A DNA stretch of 5,224 bases from positions 1-5,224 of the forward strand of contig CALFRX010000256.1 in assembly GCA_937919295.1 (NCBI GenBank), given 5' to 3'. Shown in pieces: positions 1 through 5,224 of the stretch (positions are counted from its first letter, which is position 1; every line of letters begins with the position of its first letter). The DNA comes from an uncultured Peptococcaceae bacterium (GTDB lineage Bacteria; Bacillota; Dehalobacteriia; UBA7702). The notes beneath the pieces are model-generated. The model was not told where the DNA came from, ran no database searches, and saw only the letters and a list, made by a program, of their open reading frames with translations. The position numbers and the translations under genes are program-made.

Positions 1-1
1 T

Positions 2-421
2 TTAAATCAGCTGTTAGGCGAATACAACGAGGGATTCCAGGCCCGGCAACTGCAGCCCGTGGTCACCGTGGAAGGAGAGGCAAGAATCTTTGCCGACGGC
101 CGCCTGATGTGGCGGGTCTTCGACAATCTCTTAAACAATATCTGTAAGTATTCGCTGCCCCATACGAGGGTTTACTTCAACGTGAAGACAGGCGGGAAAA
201 CCGTGGTCATCACCTTGAAGAACATTTCCGGCACGCCCCTTAATATCACCGCCGACGATTTGATGGAACGGTTCGTCCGGGGAGACAGCGCCCGCACCAC
301 CGAAGGCAGCGGCTTAGGCCTATCTATTGCCAAAAGTTTGACGGAACTGCAAAAAGGGCGTTTCGATTTATATGTGGACGGTGATCTTTTCAAAGTCGTC
401 ATTATTTTTGATAAAGCGTAG
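2..421 (+). CDS. Sensor histidine kinase, C-terminal ATPase domain (5' end outside window)
   Basis: The reading frame is open to the left edge and ends at TAG 419-421, leaving 139 codons. Numbered from base 2, it shows the HATPase_c ATP-binding domain: an N box around residues 41-51 (DNLLNNICKYS), an F-box-like MERFVRGD near 88-95, and a G2 glycine box GSGLGLSIAKSL at 102-113. The usual G1 box (DxGxG) is absent. In its place is KNISGTPLNIT followed by DDLMERF, a variant I recall from histidine kinases of Clostridia and relatives. The H box, dimerisation helix and sensor or membrane part lie upstream, so signal and partner regulator cannot be told. By family knowledge it would autophosphorylate on histidine and pass phosphate to a response regulator. 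A GTG at base 59 is in frame but is not the true start, because homology-like sequence continues upstream of it. No cognate regulator gene follows; the next feature is a terminator, so this is the last gene of its transcript. Confidence 0.9.
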   Translation, partial: LNQLLGEYNEGFQARQLQPVVTVEGEARIFADGRLMWRVFDNLLNNICKYSLPHTRVYFNVKTGGKTVVITLKNISGTPLNITADDLMERFVRGDSARTTEGSGLGLSIAKSLTELQKGRFDLYVDGDLFKVVIIFDKA

Positions 422-488
422 TGATGCGGGGGATTTTGTCTTGAGACTGTTTTGACAAGACCGCCCTGTAAAGGAAGAAAAAAGGAAG

Positions 489-527
489 AAAATCGGCTGA
501 AATCATTGTGATTTCGGCCGATTTTTT
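489..527. terminator. Bidirectional Rho-independent terminator between convergent genes
   Basis: Bases 489-505 pair with 509-525 over 17 positions (one T.G wobble) around a 3-base loop TTG, and a run of six T follows at 522-527. On the minus strand the same hairpin is followed by TTTTCTTCCTTTTTT, so it can also stop the glycosyltransferase operon arriving from the right, whose last stop codon is at 566. The rest of the 422-565 gap holds no gene that I can see. Confidence 0.9.
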
Positions 528-565
528 GTCTTTGATGGGTATGTTCATGGCCCGCGATACAGCGC

Positions 566-1699
566 TCATTGCGGTGTCTCCCTTTCCTGTACCTGATCGA
601 AAAAGGCCAAGGTTTCCGCGGCTGTTTTTTCCCAGCGGTAGCCGGCGGCTTTTTGCAAGCCTTTTTGCGTTAGTATTCTCCTTAAAGACCTTGAGGAAAG
701 CAGGCGGTGAAGCTGTTCCGCCAGTTCCAAGCTGTTGTATGCGTCGAAATAGAGGACGGCGTCGCCCAATACTTCCGGCAGGGAAGAGGCGCGGGAAGAT
801 AAAACAGGGGTTCCCGAAGCCATGGCTTCCAAAGGTGGCAAGCCAAAGCCCTCGTATAAACTGGGGTAGACCATCACCGTGGCGCCGCTGTAAAAATAAG
901 GTAAATCGGAAACGGGAACGTAATCGGGGAAAATAACGTCTTCCGTCAGATTCAATGATTCGATCAAGGCGTCCAACTGGTCGAAATCGTGGTTGCGCTT
1001 TCCTGGTAAAACGAGACGAAAAGGGAAGGGTTCTTCTTTTTTTAATAAGTAGATGGCATTGATTAAGGCTTTTACATTCTTACGAATGCCGAAGCCGCCG
1101 ACGTAGAGGATATATTCTCCTTTGATGTTGTAGGTTTCTTTAAGAAAAGCCGCAGCCTGGTTTTTGGGCAACGGTCGGTAAATCGGTTCTGGGGCTTCGT
1201 AAATCACCTGAATTTTTGCTTCCGGGTAGTCGAATACTTTCATAATATCGTTTTTCGACCATTGGGAAACCGTGATAATGCCGTCGCTCCGTTCCATGAC
1301 GTTGGGCATCTCTTTCAAGAATTCCTTTAGATAGCCCTTGCCCACTGTTTCCGGAAAGGTATAGGGGATCAGATCGTGGATTGTTACCGTTTCTAAGGAG
1401 CATTTCTTCTCCGGCAGGCCGAGGCCGTTTTGCGGCACGTGATAGAGGGCGATGTGTTCCTTTGGCAAGGCTTCGGGAAGAAAAATTTCCCGCCACATAT
1501 CGCCGTTGAATTCCGCGTAGTGTAAGGCATCCTTTGCCTGGAAAGAAAAGCCGCCGTATTCTTCTCCCGGCAGGAAGACGCGGAGGTTTTTGGCGGCGGC
1601 CTCCAGATGGGATATCAATTGCCATGTATACGTACCGATTCCGGTACCTCTGTAAAACAGCGCGCCGCGGCCGTCAATACCGATGTTGCCTTTTGTCAA
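566..1699 (-). CDS. Glycosyltransferase family 4 (group 1), CotSA-like
   Basis: This 377-residue protein is probably a retaining GT-B transferase that moves a sugar from a nucleotide-sugar donor. The N-terminal half has GIGTYTWQLISHL at 20-32, HDLIPYTFP at 108-116 and SQWSKNDI at 145-152. The C-terminal donor domain has YVGGFGIRKN at 199-208 (R206, K207), DYVPVSDLPYFY at 259-270 and PSLYEGFGLPPLEAM at 279-293, with the E-x7-E pair E283 and E291. Length is normal for the family. There is no signal peptide or membrane segment, so it should be cytoplasmic. The start is TTG at 1697-1699, chosen because GGAGG (1709-1713, minus strand) lies 9 bases upstream and the next codons match the family N-terminus (IGIDGRGAL). 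An ATG at 1705-1707 is in another frame and stops after three codons. It lies 4 bases after a CotS-like kinase, recalling the cotS/cotSA pair, so spore-coat or surface polysaccharide glycosylation is inferred. Donor and acceptor are unknown. Confidence 0.9.
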   Translation of the reverse strand: MTKGNIGIDGRGALFYRGTGIGTYTWQLISHLEAAAKNLRVFLPGEEYGGFSFQAKDALHYAEFNGDMWREIFLPEALPKEHIALYHVPQNGLGLPEKKCSLETVTIHDLIPYTFPETVGKGYLKEFLKEMPNVMERSDGIITVSQWSKNDIMKVFDYPEAKIQVIYEAPEPIYRPLPKNQAAAFLKETYNIKGEYILYVGGFGIRKNVKALINAIYLLKKEEPFPFRLVLPGKRNHDFDQLDALIESLNLTEDVIFPDYVPVSDLPYFYSGATVMVYPSLYEGFGLPPLEAMASGTPVLSSRASSLPEVLGDAVLYFDAYNSLELAEQLHRLLSSRSLRRILTQKGLQKAAGYRWEKTAAETLAFFDQVQERETPQ

Positions 1700-1703
1700 C
1701 GGG

Positions 1704-2693
1704 TCATACCTCCAATCTCTTTTTCAGTAGATCAAGCCAATGATCCTCTTTTTCCAATTCTTTGACGGCGTTTTCCATTTTCTTGATATAGTAATCATCC
1801 TCATTGGTTTTTTGTTCATAAAAATAGCGGTGGGAAATCCGCCAGTATTTTTGTGGAAACAGCAGTAAAGCGTAGAGAACTTTGCCTTCTTCCCTGGTCA
1901 GGCGGCGATGCTGCTGATAACCGTTTAAGATGGCGTCGATCTTCTCTTCGCAGCGGGCGCCGCTTTTTAGAGATCGTTTGGTCAGGCGCATCAAGTCGGT
2001 GAGGGGCAGATCGCAGCAGCAATAGTCAAAATCGATCAGCATTGCTTTATTGTCTTCGATGATGAAATTTCGCGCCGCCACATCGTAGTGGATAAAAGAA
2101 CCGACATTCGCGGCCTCCCTGGCCAGGCGGGGATATTCCGAGCAGAGCAGCTCCTTTTGGGCTCGCCTTGTTTTTTCTAAAAAACCGCCGTAGTATGTCC
2201 GATATAGTTTGGTAAAGTAGGTTTGTGGGGAAAAGGAGGCGATTTCATAAAAATGCTGCAACTCGCTGCCGCGCTCCGCCAGTTGTTGATAACGGTCGAA
2301 GCAGACATAGCGGGTAGAGACGAGATTTTTCAGAGATTTTTCCCGGCTGCGCAGATGAAAGGAAAAGAGGGTTTGGGCGGCGGTATATAAATGATCGATA
2401 TTGTCGAAGTCGCACTTTTCCCCATCAATCCAGCGGTGAAGAGTATAGAACTCGCCCTTTTCGCCGTAGTACAGTTGGCCGTTTTTCGGCGGCAGCAGCA
2501 AAGCGTAATCAAAAAAGCCGTGGCGCAAAAGACTGTCCTCGGCAGTACAGACAAACCGGAGGTTCTTTTCCTTGAGCAAACTGCGTTTGAAAGCGAACCT
2601 TTTTAGGCCGTCTTCAACACGCCATACATTGTCTTGTACTGTAACGATCTTTTCCGGCTCAATGCCCCAGCCGTATAATAGCATTTCTTCCAT
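1704..2693 (-). CDS. CotS-family spore-coat kinase-like protein (APH/choline-kinase fold)
   Basis: The protein is 329 residues from ATG 2693. That start has GGAG (2702-2705) 8 bases upstream. An in-frame GTG at 2700-2702 would add three residues but overlaps the GGAG, so it is unlikely. Numbered from that GTG, as residues 1-332: the N-lobe FAFKR carries candidate ATP lysine K39, the hinge-like segment YTLHRWIDGEKCDF is typical of CotS proteins, the catalytic loop is HYDVAARN at 205-212 (D207, N212), and the metal-binding loop is LIDFDYCCCDLPLTDL at 222-237 (D224 or D226 as the DFG equivalent). The more common HGD is HYD here. CotS-type proteins are coat components in Bacillus and are widespread in clostridial spore formers; their substrate is not settled. 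No membrane segment is visible. It is the first gene of a two-gene operon with the glycosyltransferase, so both probably act on one coat or saccharide substrate. Expression during sporulation is inferred; no convincing sigma-E or sigma-K promoter was found in the roughly 50 bases upstream. Confidence 0.85.
   Translation of the reverse strand: MEEMLLYGWGIEPEKIVTVQDNVWRVEDGLKRFAFKRSLLKEKNLRFVCTAEDSLLRHGFFDYALLLPPKNGQLYYGEKGEFYTLHRWIDGEKCDFDNIDHLYTAAQTLFSFHLRSREKSLKNLVSTRYVCFDRYQQLAERGSELQHFYEIASFSPQTYFTKLYRTYYGGFLEKTRRAQKELLCSEYPRLAREAANVGSFIHYDVAARNFIIEDNKAMLIDFDYCCCDLPLTDLMRLTKRSLKSGARCEEKIDAILNGYQQHRRLTREEGKVLYALLLFPQKYWRISHRYFYEQKTNEDDYYIKKMENAVKELEKEDHWLDLLKKRLEV
1709..1713 (-). promoter_or_regulatory. 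Shine-Dalgarno fixing the TTG start of the glycosyltransferase
   Basis: GGAGG on the minus strand lies 9 bases before the TTG start codon and inside the last codons of the upstream kinase gene, whose TGA is at 1704-1706. Ribosomes finishing the kinase end almost on the next start, which suggests translational coupling. Confidence 0.75.
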
Positions 2694-2743
2694 AGACCGC
2701 ACTCCGCATCTTTAGATAGTCCATTCATATGCGAAAAGACAAC

Positions 2744-2776
2744 AAAAAAGAAGCCGCCGGGTTTTGCGGCGACTTT
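2744..2776 (-). terminator. Rho-independent terminator of trxB
   Basis: On the minus strand AGTCGCCG (2774-2767) pairs with CGGCGGCT (2759-2752) with one wobble around a 7-base loop, and the RNA continues into a run of T (plus-strand A run 2744-2749). It lies about 50 bases after the trxB stop and about 50 bases before the CotS-like start, so it separates the two units. A short T run also follows on the other strand. Confidence 0.8.
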
Positions 2777-2787
2777 TTACGCTAAAG

Positions 2788-2816
2788 GGGGGGCTGTCCC
2801 TTTGGGGCAACCCCCT
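2788..2816 (-). repeat. GC-rich hairpin just downstream of the trxB stop
   Basis: GGGGGCTGTCCC (2789-2800) faces GGGGCAACCCCC (2804-2815) around a TTT loop. Ten of the twelve positions are Watson-Crick. As trxB mRNA (minus strand) one of the other two is a G.U wobble and one is an A/C mismatch. It begins 12 bases after the trxB stop and is followed on the minus strand only by TTT, so it is a poor terminator on its own. It could protect the mRNA 3' end, or be a copy of a short palindromic repeat; copy number cannot be judged from one window. Confidence 0.6.
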
Positions 2817-2827
2817 ATGCTTATCTG

Positions 2828-3745
2828 TTATTCATTTTCTTTCAGGTATCTTTGTACCCAGTGGATGACGTCGGCACCATCGCCCACGGCAGTAGCCACC
2901 TGATACACTTCTCTGTCCCGGACGTCGCCGATGGCGAAAAATCCCGGTTCGCTGGTCATGTAGTGACTGTCGGTAAGGACGCGTCCTTGGGGATCGGTTT
3001 TTATAATATTCTTACAGAAACCGCTGTTGGGGTTGTCGCCGATGAAGATGAAAACGCCATCCACCGGAAGTGTCTCAGTTATTCCCGTATCGCTATGGGT
3101 GATGTTGACGCCGTTCACGGCATCGGTGCCGAGGATTTCCGTCACCTTGCAGTTCAAGTAATACTGTACCTTATCGCTTTTCTTAACCTGATCGACCAGG
3201 ACTTTTTGTGCCCGGAATTCATCGCGGCGATGGATCAGGTAGATCTTTTTCACGTAGCGGGTGAGAAAATCGGCGTCTTGGAGCGCCGTGTTGCCGCCGC
3301 CGATCACGGCGACAGTACCATCGCGGTAAAGCGGCCCGTCACAGGTACCGCAATAGGAGACGCCTTTCCCCCTAAGCTGCGCTTCTCCTTTGACACCGAG
3401 CTGCCTGGGAAAAGCGCCGGTGGCGGCCACCACTGTTCTTGCCGTATATTCATTATTTTTGGTGGAAAGTTGCCAAAGTTGGTTTCGTTTATTGACAGAA
3501 GTCACTTCTTCTTGTTTGATTTCGGCGCCCCATTTTTTTGCTTGCTGTTCAAAAAGGACGGCCAGATCCATGCCGTTGATGCCCTCGGGAAAACCGGGGT
3601 AGTTGAGAAGTTCATAAATCTGCGTCATCTGTCCGCCCACAAAGAACTTTTCTAAAACCAAAACCGAGAGACCGGCTCTTGCGCCGTATAGCGCCGCGGT
3701 GAGTCCGCTGGGACCGCCGCCGATAATGATCACATCGTATATCAT
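2828..3745 (-). CDS. trxB: Thioredoxin reductase (NADPH, FAD)
   Basis: This is a 305-residue cytoplasmic flavoenzyme of normal length for the low-molecular-weight class. It passes electrons from NADPH through FAD and a redox-active disulfide to thioredoxin. Numbered from the chosen ATG: FAD dinucleotide motif IIIGGGPSG at 6-14, GGQM at 37-40, redox motif YCGTCDG at 131-137 (C132, C135), NADPH motif VIGGGNTA at 147-154, HRRDEFRA at 172-179 for the NADPH 2'-phosphate, and the C-terminal FAD motif FFAIGDVRDREVYQVATAVGDG at 269-290. The retained HRRxxxR argues for NADPH rather than the ferredoxin-dependent variants that lack it. The active site CGTC differs from the common CATC or CAVC. The frame stays open upstream to 3916, but the start is ATG 3743-3745: GAGGGG lies 7 bases before it and MIYDVIIIGGG matches the family N-terminus. 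It stands alone between a terminator and its own promoter. No thioredoxin gene is in view, so its partner must lie elsewhere. Confidence 0.97.
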   Translation of the reverse strand: MIYDVIIIGGGPSGLTAALYGARAGLSVLVLEKFFVGGQMTQIYELLNYPGFPEGINGMDLAVLFEQQAKKWGAEIKQEEVTSVNKRNQLWQLSTKNNEYTARTVVAATGAFPRQLGVKGEAQLRGKGVSYCGTCDGPLYRDGTVAVIGGGNTALQDADFLTRYVKKIYLIHRRDEFRAQKVLVDQVKKSDKVQYYLNCKVTEILGTDAVNGVNITHSDTGITETLPVDGVFIFIGDNPNSGFCKNIIKTDPQGRVLTDSHYMTSEPGFFAIGDVRDREVYQVATAVGDGADVIHWVQRYLKENE

Positions 3746-3880
3746 CGCATTTCCCCTCACTTTTTCCTTAGTATGTGCCGTTTTAGGTGGTTTTATCGGA
3801 ACGGCAACCGATAAAATCAAAAGGATCTCCCCGTATTCCCCTGATGATTCACAAAAGAGGGGAGAGACCGTTTCTATAGA
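3746..3880 (-). promoter_or_regulatory. Structured trxB leader with possible pseudoknot and Shine-Dalgarno pairing switch
   Basis: If transcription starts near 3881, the leader is about 135 nt. Three complementarities are visible in the minus-strand RNA. First, TTTTATCGG (3816-3808) pairs perfectly with CCGATAAAA (3799-3791) over 9 bp. Second, the loop bases TGCCGTT (3806-3800) are perfectly complementary to AACGGCA (3782-3776), which together give an H-type pseudoknot with an 8-nt crossing loop. Third, TCCCCTC (3863-3857) complements the Shine-Dalgarno GAGGGGA (3758-3752), while the overlapping TCTCCCC (3866-3860) complements GGGGAGA (3832-3826), so these two pairings exclude each other. I recognise no known riboswitch consensus. 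A regulatory function is inferred from pairing alone. Confidence 0.5.
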
Positions 3881-3896
3881 TAGAAACAGTATACCA
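3870..3896 (-). promoter_or_regulatory. trxB promoter (extended -10) with overlapping palindromic operator candidate
   Basis: On the minus strand, TGGTATACT (3896-3888) is a good extended -10 (TG-n-TATACT). No hexamer close to TTGACA sits 16-18 bases upstream, which fits an extended -10 promoter. Immediately downstream, GTTTCTATAGATAGAAAC (3870-3887, plus strand) has 8-bp inverted arms around a 2-base centre and would cover the transcription start near 3881. A repressor binding there would block initiation; the regulator is not identifiable. Confidence 0.55.
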
Positions 3897-4026
3897 TGTT
3901 TAAGATGAAAAGGCACACAAAAAATAGCAAAAGACTAAATATTTCAAAGTGAATCCAAATCAGATCTCATAGTGCTTATTGAATTAACAAACATATGCTT
4001 TTGCGTCCAATTAGAGTCAGCCGTAA

Positions 4027-4248
4027 CCAAGCAAAATTGTAGAATTATGGAGAGAGTATGATAAAGAAGTGATAGACGATTGTAGAAACATATAATACAC
4101 TAATTCCAAATATGACTAATCGAATTGATACAGAAACATCTATTTATATGTTATGCATCTTGTGTAGAATTTGGCTGATTGGATAAAGAATGAACAAGTA
4201 AATATAAATATATTAAATAATGAGAAAAAAATCTGCTCCAAGCAATAA
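4027..4248 (+). pseudogene. AT-rich, possibly decayed gene of unknown identity
   Basis: Bases 3901-4260 contain about 29% G+C by my count (105 of 360), against about half in the neighbouring genes, and hold no intact gene. Three short protein-like stretches follow each other on the + strand in different frames: 4027-4095 (includes VELWREYDKEVIDDCRNI), 4076-4186 (includes IPNMTNRIDTETSIYML) and 4168-4248 (includes DWIKNEQVNINILNNEKK). The last stop codon, TAA 4246-4248, lies 7 bases before a strong + strand terminator. That is what a gene tail broken by frameshifts would look like. No start or ribosome binding site and no recognisable family are seen. The opposite strand carries a hydrophobic 30-odd codon frame over part of the same DNA, and chance open frames are common in AT-rich sequence, so confidence is low. 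Confidence 0.25.
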
Positions 4249-4255
4249 CGCATTG

Positions 4256-4295
4256 AAAAGTCCAGTCAATGGATTGACGGCGGCTGGACTTTTTT
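4256..4295 (+). terminator. Strong Rho-independent terminator with no intact upstream gene
   Basis: AAAAGTCCAG (4256-4265) pairs with CTGGACTTTT (4284-4293), with an inner TCAAT/ATTGA arm (4266-4270 with 4273-4277) and an unpaired GGCGG (4279-4283) on the 3' side. T4290-4295 follow or form the base of the stem. It reads best on the + strand. It must end either the decayed gene before it or an unannotated small transcript beginning in the AT-rich stretch. Confidence 0.8.
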
Positions 4296-4431
4296 CCCGT
4301 AAAAGAAGGGGTCTGCGGCGCTGAGAGCGGGGTTTGCCGTGTACCCTAAGGAGCGAAAAAGAAGCTTTATCGACGTGTTTTACCGCTTCCATAAAGGCGG
4401 ATAATTTTTTATTAAAATAGATCAGTAAAGG
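4296..4431. other. Gene-free stretch between terminator and receptor promoter
   Basis: G+C content rises again here. One frame (4303-4404) is open for 33 codons and ends in RSFIDVFYRFHKGG and TAA, but it has no start codon with a ribosome binding site and no recognised family. A 5-bp hairpin (4383-4387 with 4396-4400) precedes T4405-4410, separated by ATAA, too weak to call a terminator. It may be another gene scrap, or nothing. Confidence 0.3.
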
Positions 4432-4459
4432 TAAATAATCGAAAAAATATAACGGATAT
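4432..4459 (+). promoter_or_regulatory. Possible sigma-28/SigD-type promoter of the Cache receptor
   Basis: TAAA at 4432-4435 is followed after 16 bases by ACGGATAT at 4452-4459, six of eight bases matching the motility-sigma -10 GCCGATAT. The usual spacing is 15, so this is an imperfect match. It is placed about 45 bases before the receptor start, and chemoreceptor genes are often under this sigma factor. The DNA here is AT-rich, so a chance match is possible. Confidence 0.3.
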
Positions 4460-4505
4460 AAAGGAAAAAGGAATTACTAAATTACTTTGCAGGGAGGCAT
4501 GGGAT

Positions 4506-5224
4506 ATGAAGAATAAGTTTTTAAGAAGTAAAGATCAAAATGACATGAAGTCAAGGAGCTTAACAAACAAAATATTGACCAAAACAATGGTTGCGCTGTT
4601 TTTTGTTATGTTGGTGGTGATCGTTACCTTGAGCGTGGTTTTGCAAAACGCCTTTAAGGAAAAGCAAGAGAATGAAATCAAAGAGATCGCGGCATATAAC
4701 AGCAAAATCGTTGTGAGCTATTTGGAAAAGATGGATAATTTTTCGAAATCTTTGGCGAATAACGTGGCCAATTATAGGAGTTTCGACTATGATACGGCGG
4801 ACAAACTGCTTCGCGATTCGTTAGAAAGCGTTTTGGTGGACGAAAACATCTTTTCGGCCTATTATGCCTTTGAACCGAATCTGTATTTCCCCGATACTCC
4901 CAACGGTATCTCCTACTATGTATACAGAGACGGGGACGGCCGGGCGATTGACGTGTTAAACAATTACGACGTCTATTCTACTGGAGAATACTATACGGTT
5001 TCCCAGGAGAAGTTGGCGGGTCATATTACAGAACCGTATGAGTATGAACTGACAAACGGTGAAACGGTTTACTTGGTTTCCATGAGCCAGCCAATATTTA
5101 ACGGTGACGGAGATTTTATCGGTGTGACAAACTGCGATATTTTAGCCGAGGTTTTCTTAGGCCTCGATTATGATATGGGCGGTTATGAAACGTCTGAAGG
5201 CTGTCTTTTGACCCAGGAAGGCAC
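4506..5224 (+). CDS. Cache-domain membrane receptor, probably methyl-accepting chemotaxis protein (3' end outside window)
   Basis: The frame is open from ATG 4506-4508 to the right edge, 239 codons. GGGAGG (4492-4497) lies 8 bases upstream. The earlier ATG at 4499 reads only five codons before a stop. A basic cytoplasmic N-terminus (residues 1-27) precedes one hydrophobic membrane segment at about 28-46 (MVALFFVMLVVIVTLSVVL), then a coiled-coil-like helix (about 50-90) and an extracytoplasmic domain. That domain has features of double Cache (dCache_1) sensors: EYYTVSQEKLAGHITEPYEYE at 161-181, then VYLVSMSQPIFNGDGDFIGV at 188-207 and NCDI at 209-212. The arginine and tryptophan of the known amino-acid-binding dCache motif are not apparent, so the ligand is open. 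The second membrane helix, HAMP and output domain lie beyond the window. Chemoreceptor is the commonest output for this architecture, but a histidine kinase or cyclic-di-GMP enzyme cannot be excluded. It faces away from trxB and forms its own unit. Confidence 0.85.
   Translation, partial: MKNKFLRSKDQNDMKSRSLTNKILTKTMVALFFVMLVVIVTLSVVLQNAFKEKQENEIKEIAAYNSKIVVSYLEKMDNFSKSLANNVANYRSFDYDTADKLLRDSLESVLVDENIFSAYYAFEPNLYFPDTPNGISYYVYRDGDGRAIDVLNNYDVYSTGEYYTVSQEKLAGHITEPYEYELTNGETVYLVSMSQPIFNGDGDFIGVTNCDILAEVFLGLDYDMGGYETSEGCLLTQEG

Noticed and set aside
437..463. Inverted repeat GTCTTG/CAAGAC after the histidine kinase stop.
   Set aside because: Only 6 bp with a 12-base loop and no T run; the strong hairpin at 489-527 explains termination.
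508..936. A 142-codon + strand open frame, arginine- and proline-rich.
   Set aside because: It overlaps the 3' end of the glycosyltransferase in antisense, begins inside the terminator hairpin and has low-complexity composition.
2706..2743. A sporulation (sigma-E or sigma-K) promoter before the CotS-like gene, from CATATGAAT at 2731-2723.
   Set aside because: The -10 match is partial and no matching -35 element is present, so it is not listed as a feature.
2852..3655. A 267-codon open frame on the + strand opposite trxB.
   Set aside because: It is the antisense shadow of a certain trxB gene and shows no recognisable domain or ribosome binding site.
3750..3816. A preQ1-type riboswitch in the trxB leader, suggested by a small pseudoknot and an ACTAAGG string.
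   Set aside because: The conserved loop and A-rich tail of that class are missing, the ACTAAGG lies outside the paired part, and trxB is not a queuosine gene.
3746..3916. The trxB frame stays open upstream and would add 57 residues.
   Set aside because: The extension has no family similarity, covers the -10 element and leader, and the ATG at 3743-3745 has a good Shine-Dalgarno and the family N-terminus.
4303..4404. A 33-codon + strand frame ending in RFHKGG.
   Set aside because: No start codon with a ribosome binding site and no family seen; kept only as a remark on the gene-free stretch.

Overview
The window looks like chromosomal DNA of a motile, endospore-forming Firmicute (Clostridia or Negativicutes type). 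Evidence: a CotS-family spore-coat kinase paired with a group 1 glycosyltransferase, a clostridial-style histidine kinase, a Cache-domain receptor, GGAGG-type ribosome binding sites, and Rho-independent terminators between units. Coding DNA is roughly half G+C by eye. The exact genus cannot be read from the sequence.

Layout, left to right. (1) The C-terminal ATPase domain of a sensor histidine kinase on the + strand (2-421), cut by the window edge and ended by a hairpin terminator that also serves the convergent operon. (2) A two-gene minus-strand operon, CotS-like kinase (2693 down to 1704) then family-4 glycosyltransferase (1699 down to 566). The genes are 4 bases apart and the downstream ribosome binding site lies inside the upstream gene, so they are probably translationally coupled. 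They resemble the cotS/cotSA pair of Bacillus spore coats. (3) Two hairpins (2744-2816), the left one a good terminator for trxB. (4) trxB, an NADPH thioredoxin reductase on the minus strand (3745 down to 2828), with a leader of about 135 nt and an extended -10 promoter abutted by an 18-bp palindrome. (5) A stretch of about 600 bases with no intact gene. Its left 350 bases are only about 29% G+C and hold short broken reading frames followed by a strong + strand terminator, most simply a decayed gene. (6) The N-terminus of a membrane-anchored Cache-domain receptor (4506 to the right edge), probably a chemoreceptor.

The genes do not form one pathway; this is a junction of independent units. The observation most worth following is the trxB leader. 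It can fold an H-type pseudoknot (9-bp stem whose 8-nt loop is complementary over 7 nt to downstream sequence). A separate C-rich tract can pair either with a nearby G-rich tract or with the trxB Shine-Dalgarno, as expected of a post-transcriptional switch. No known riboswitch class was recognised. No mobile element, CRISPR array, tRNA or rRNA was seen.
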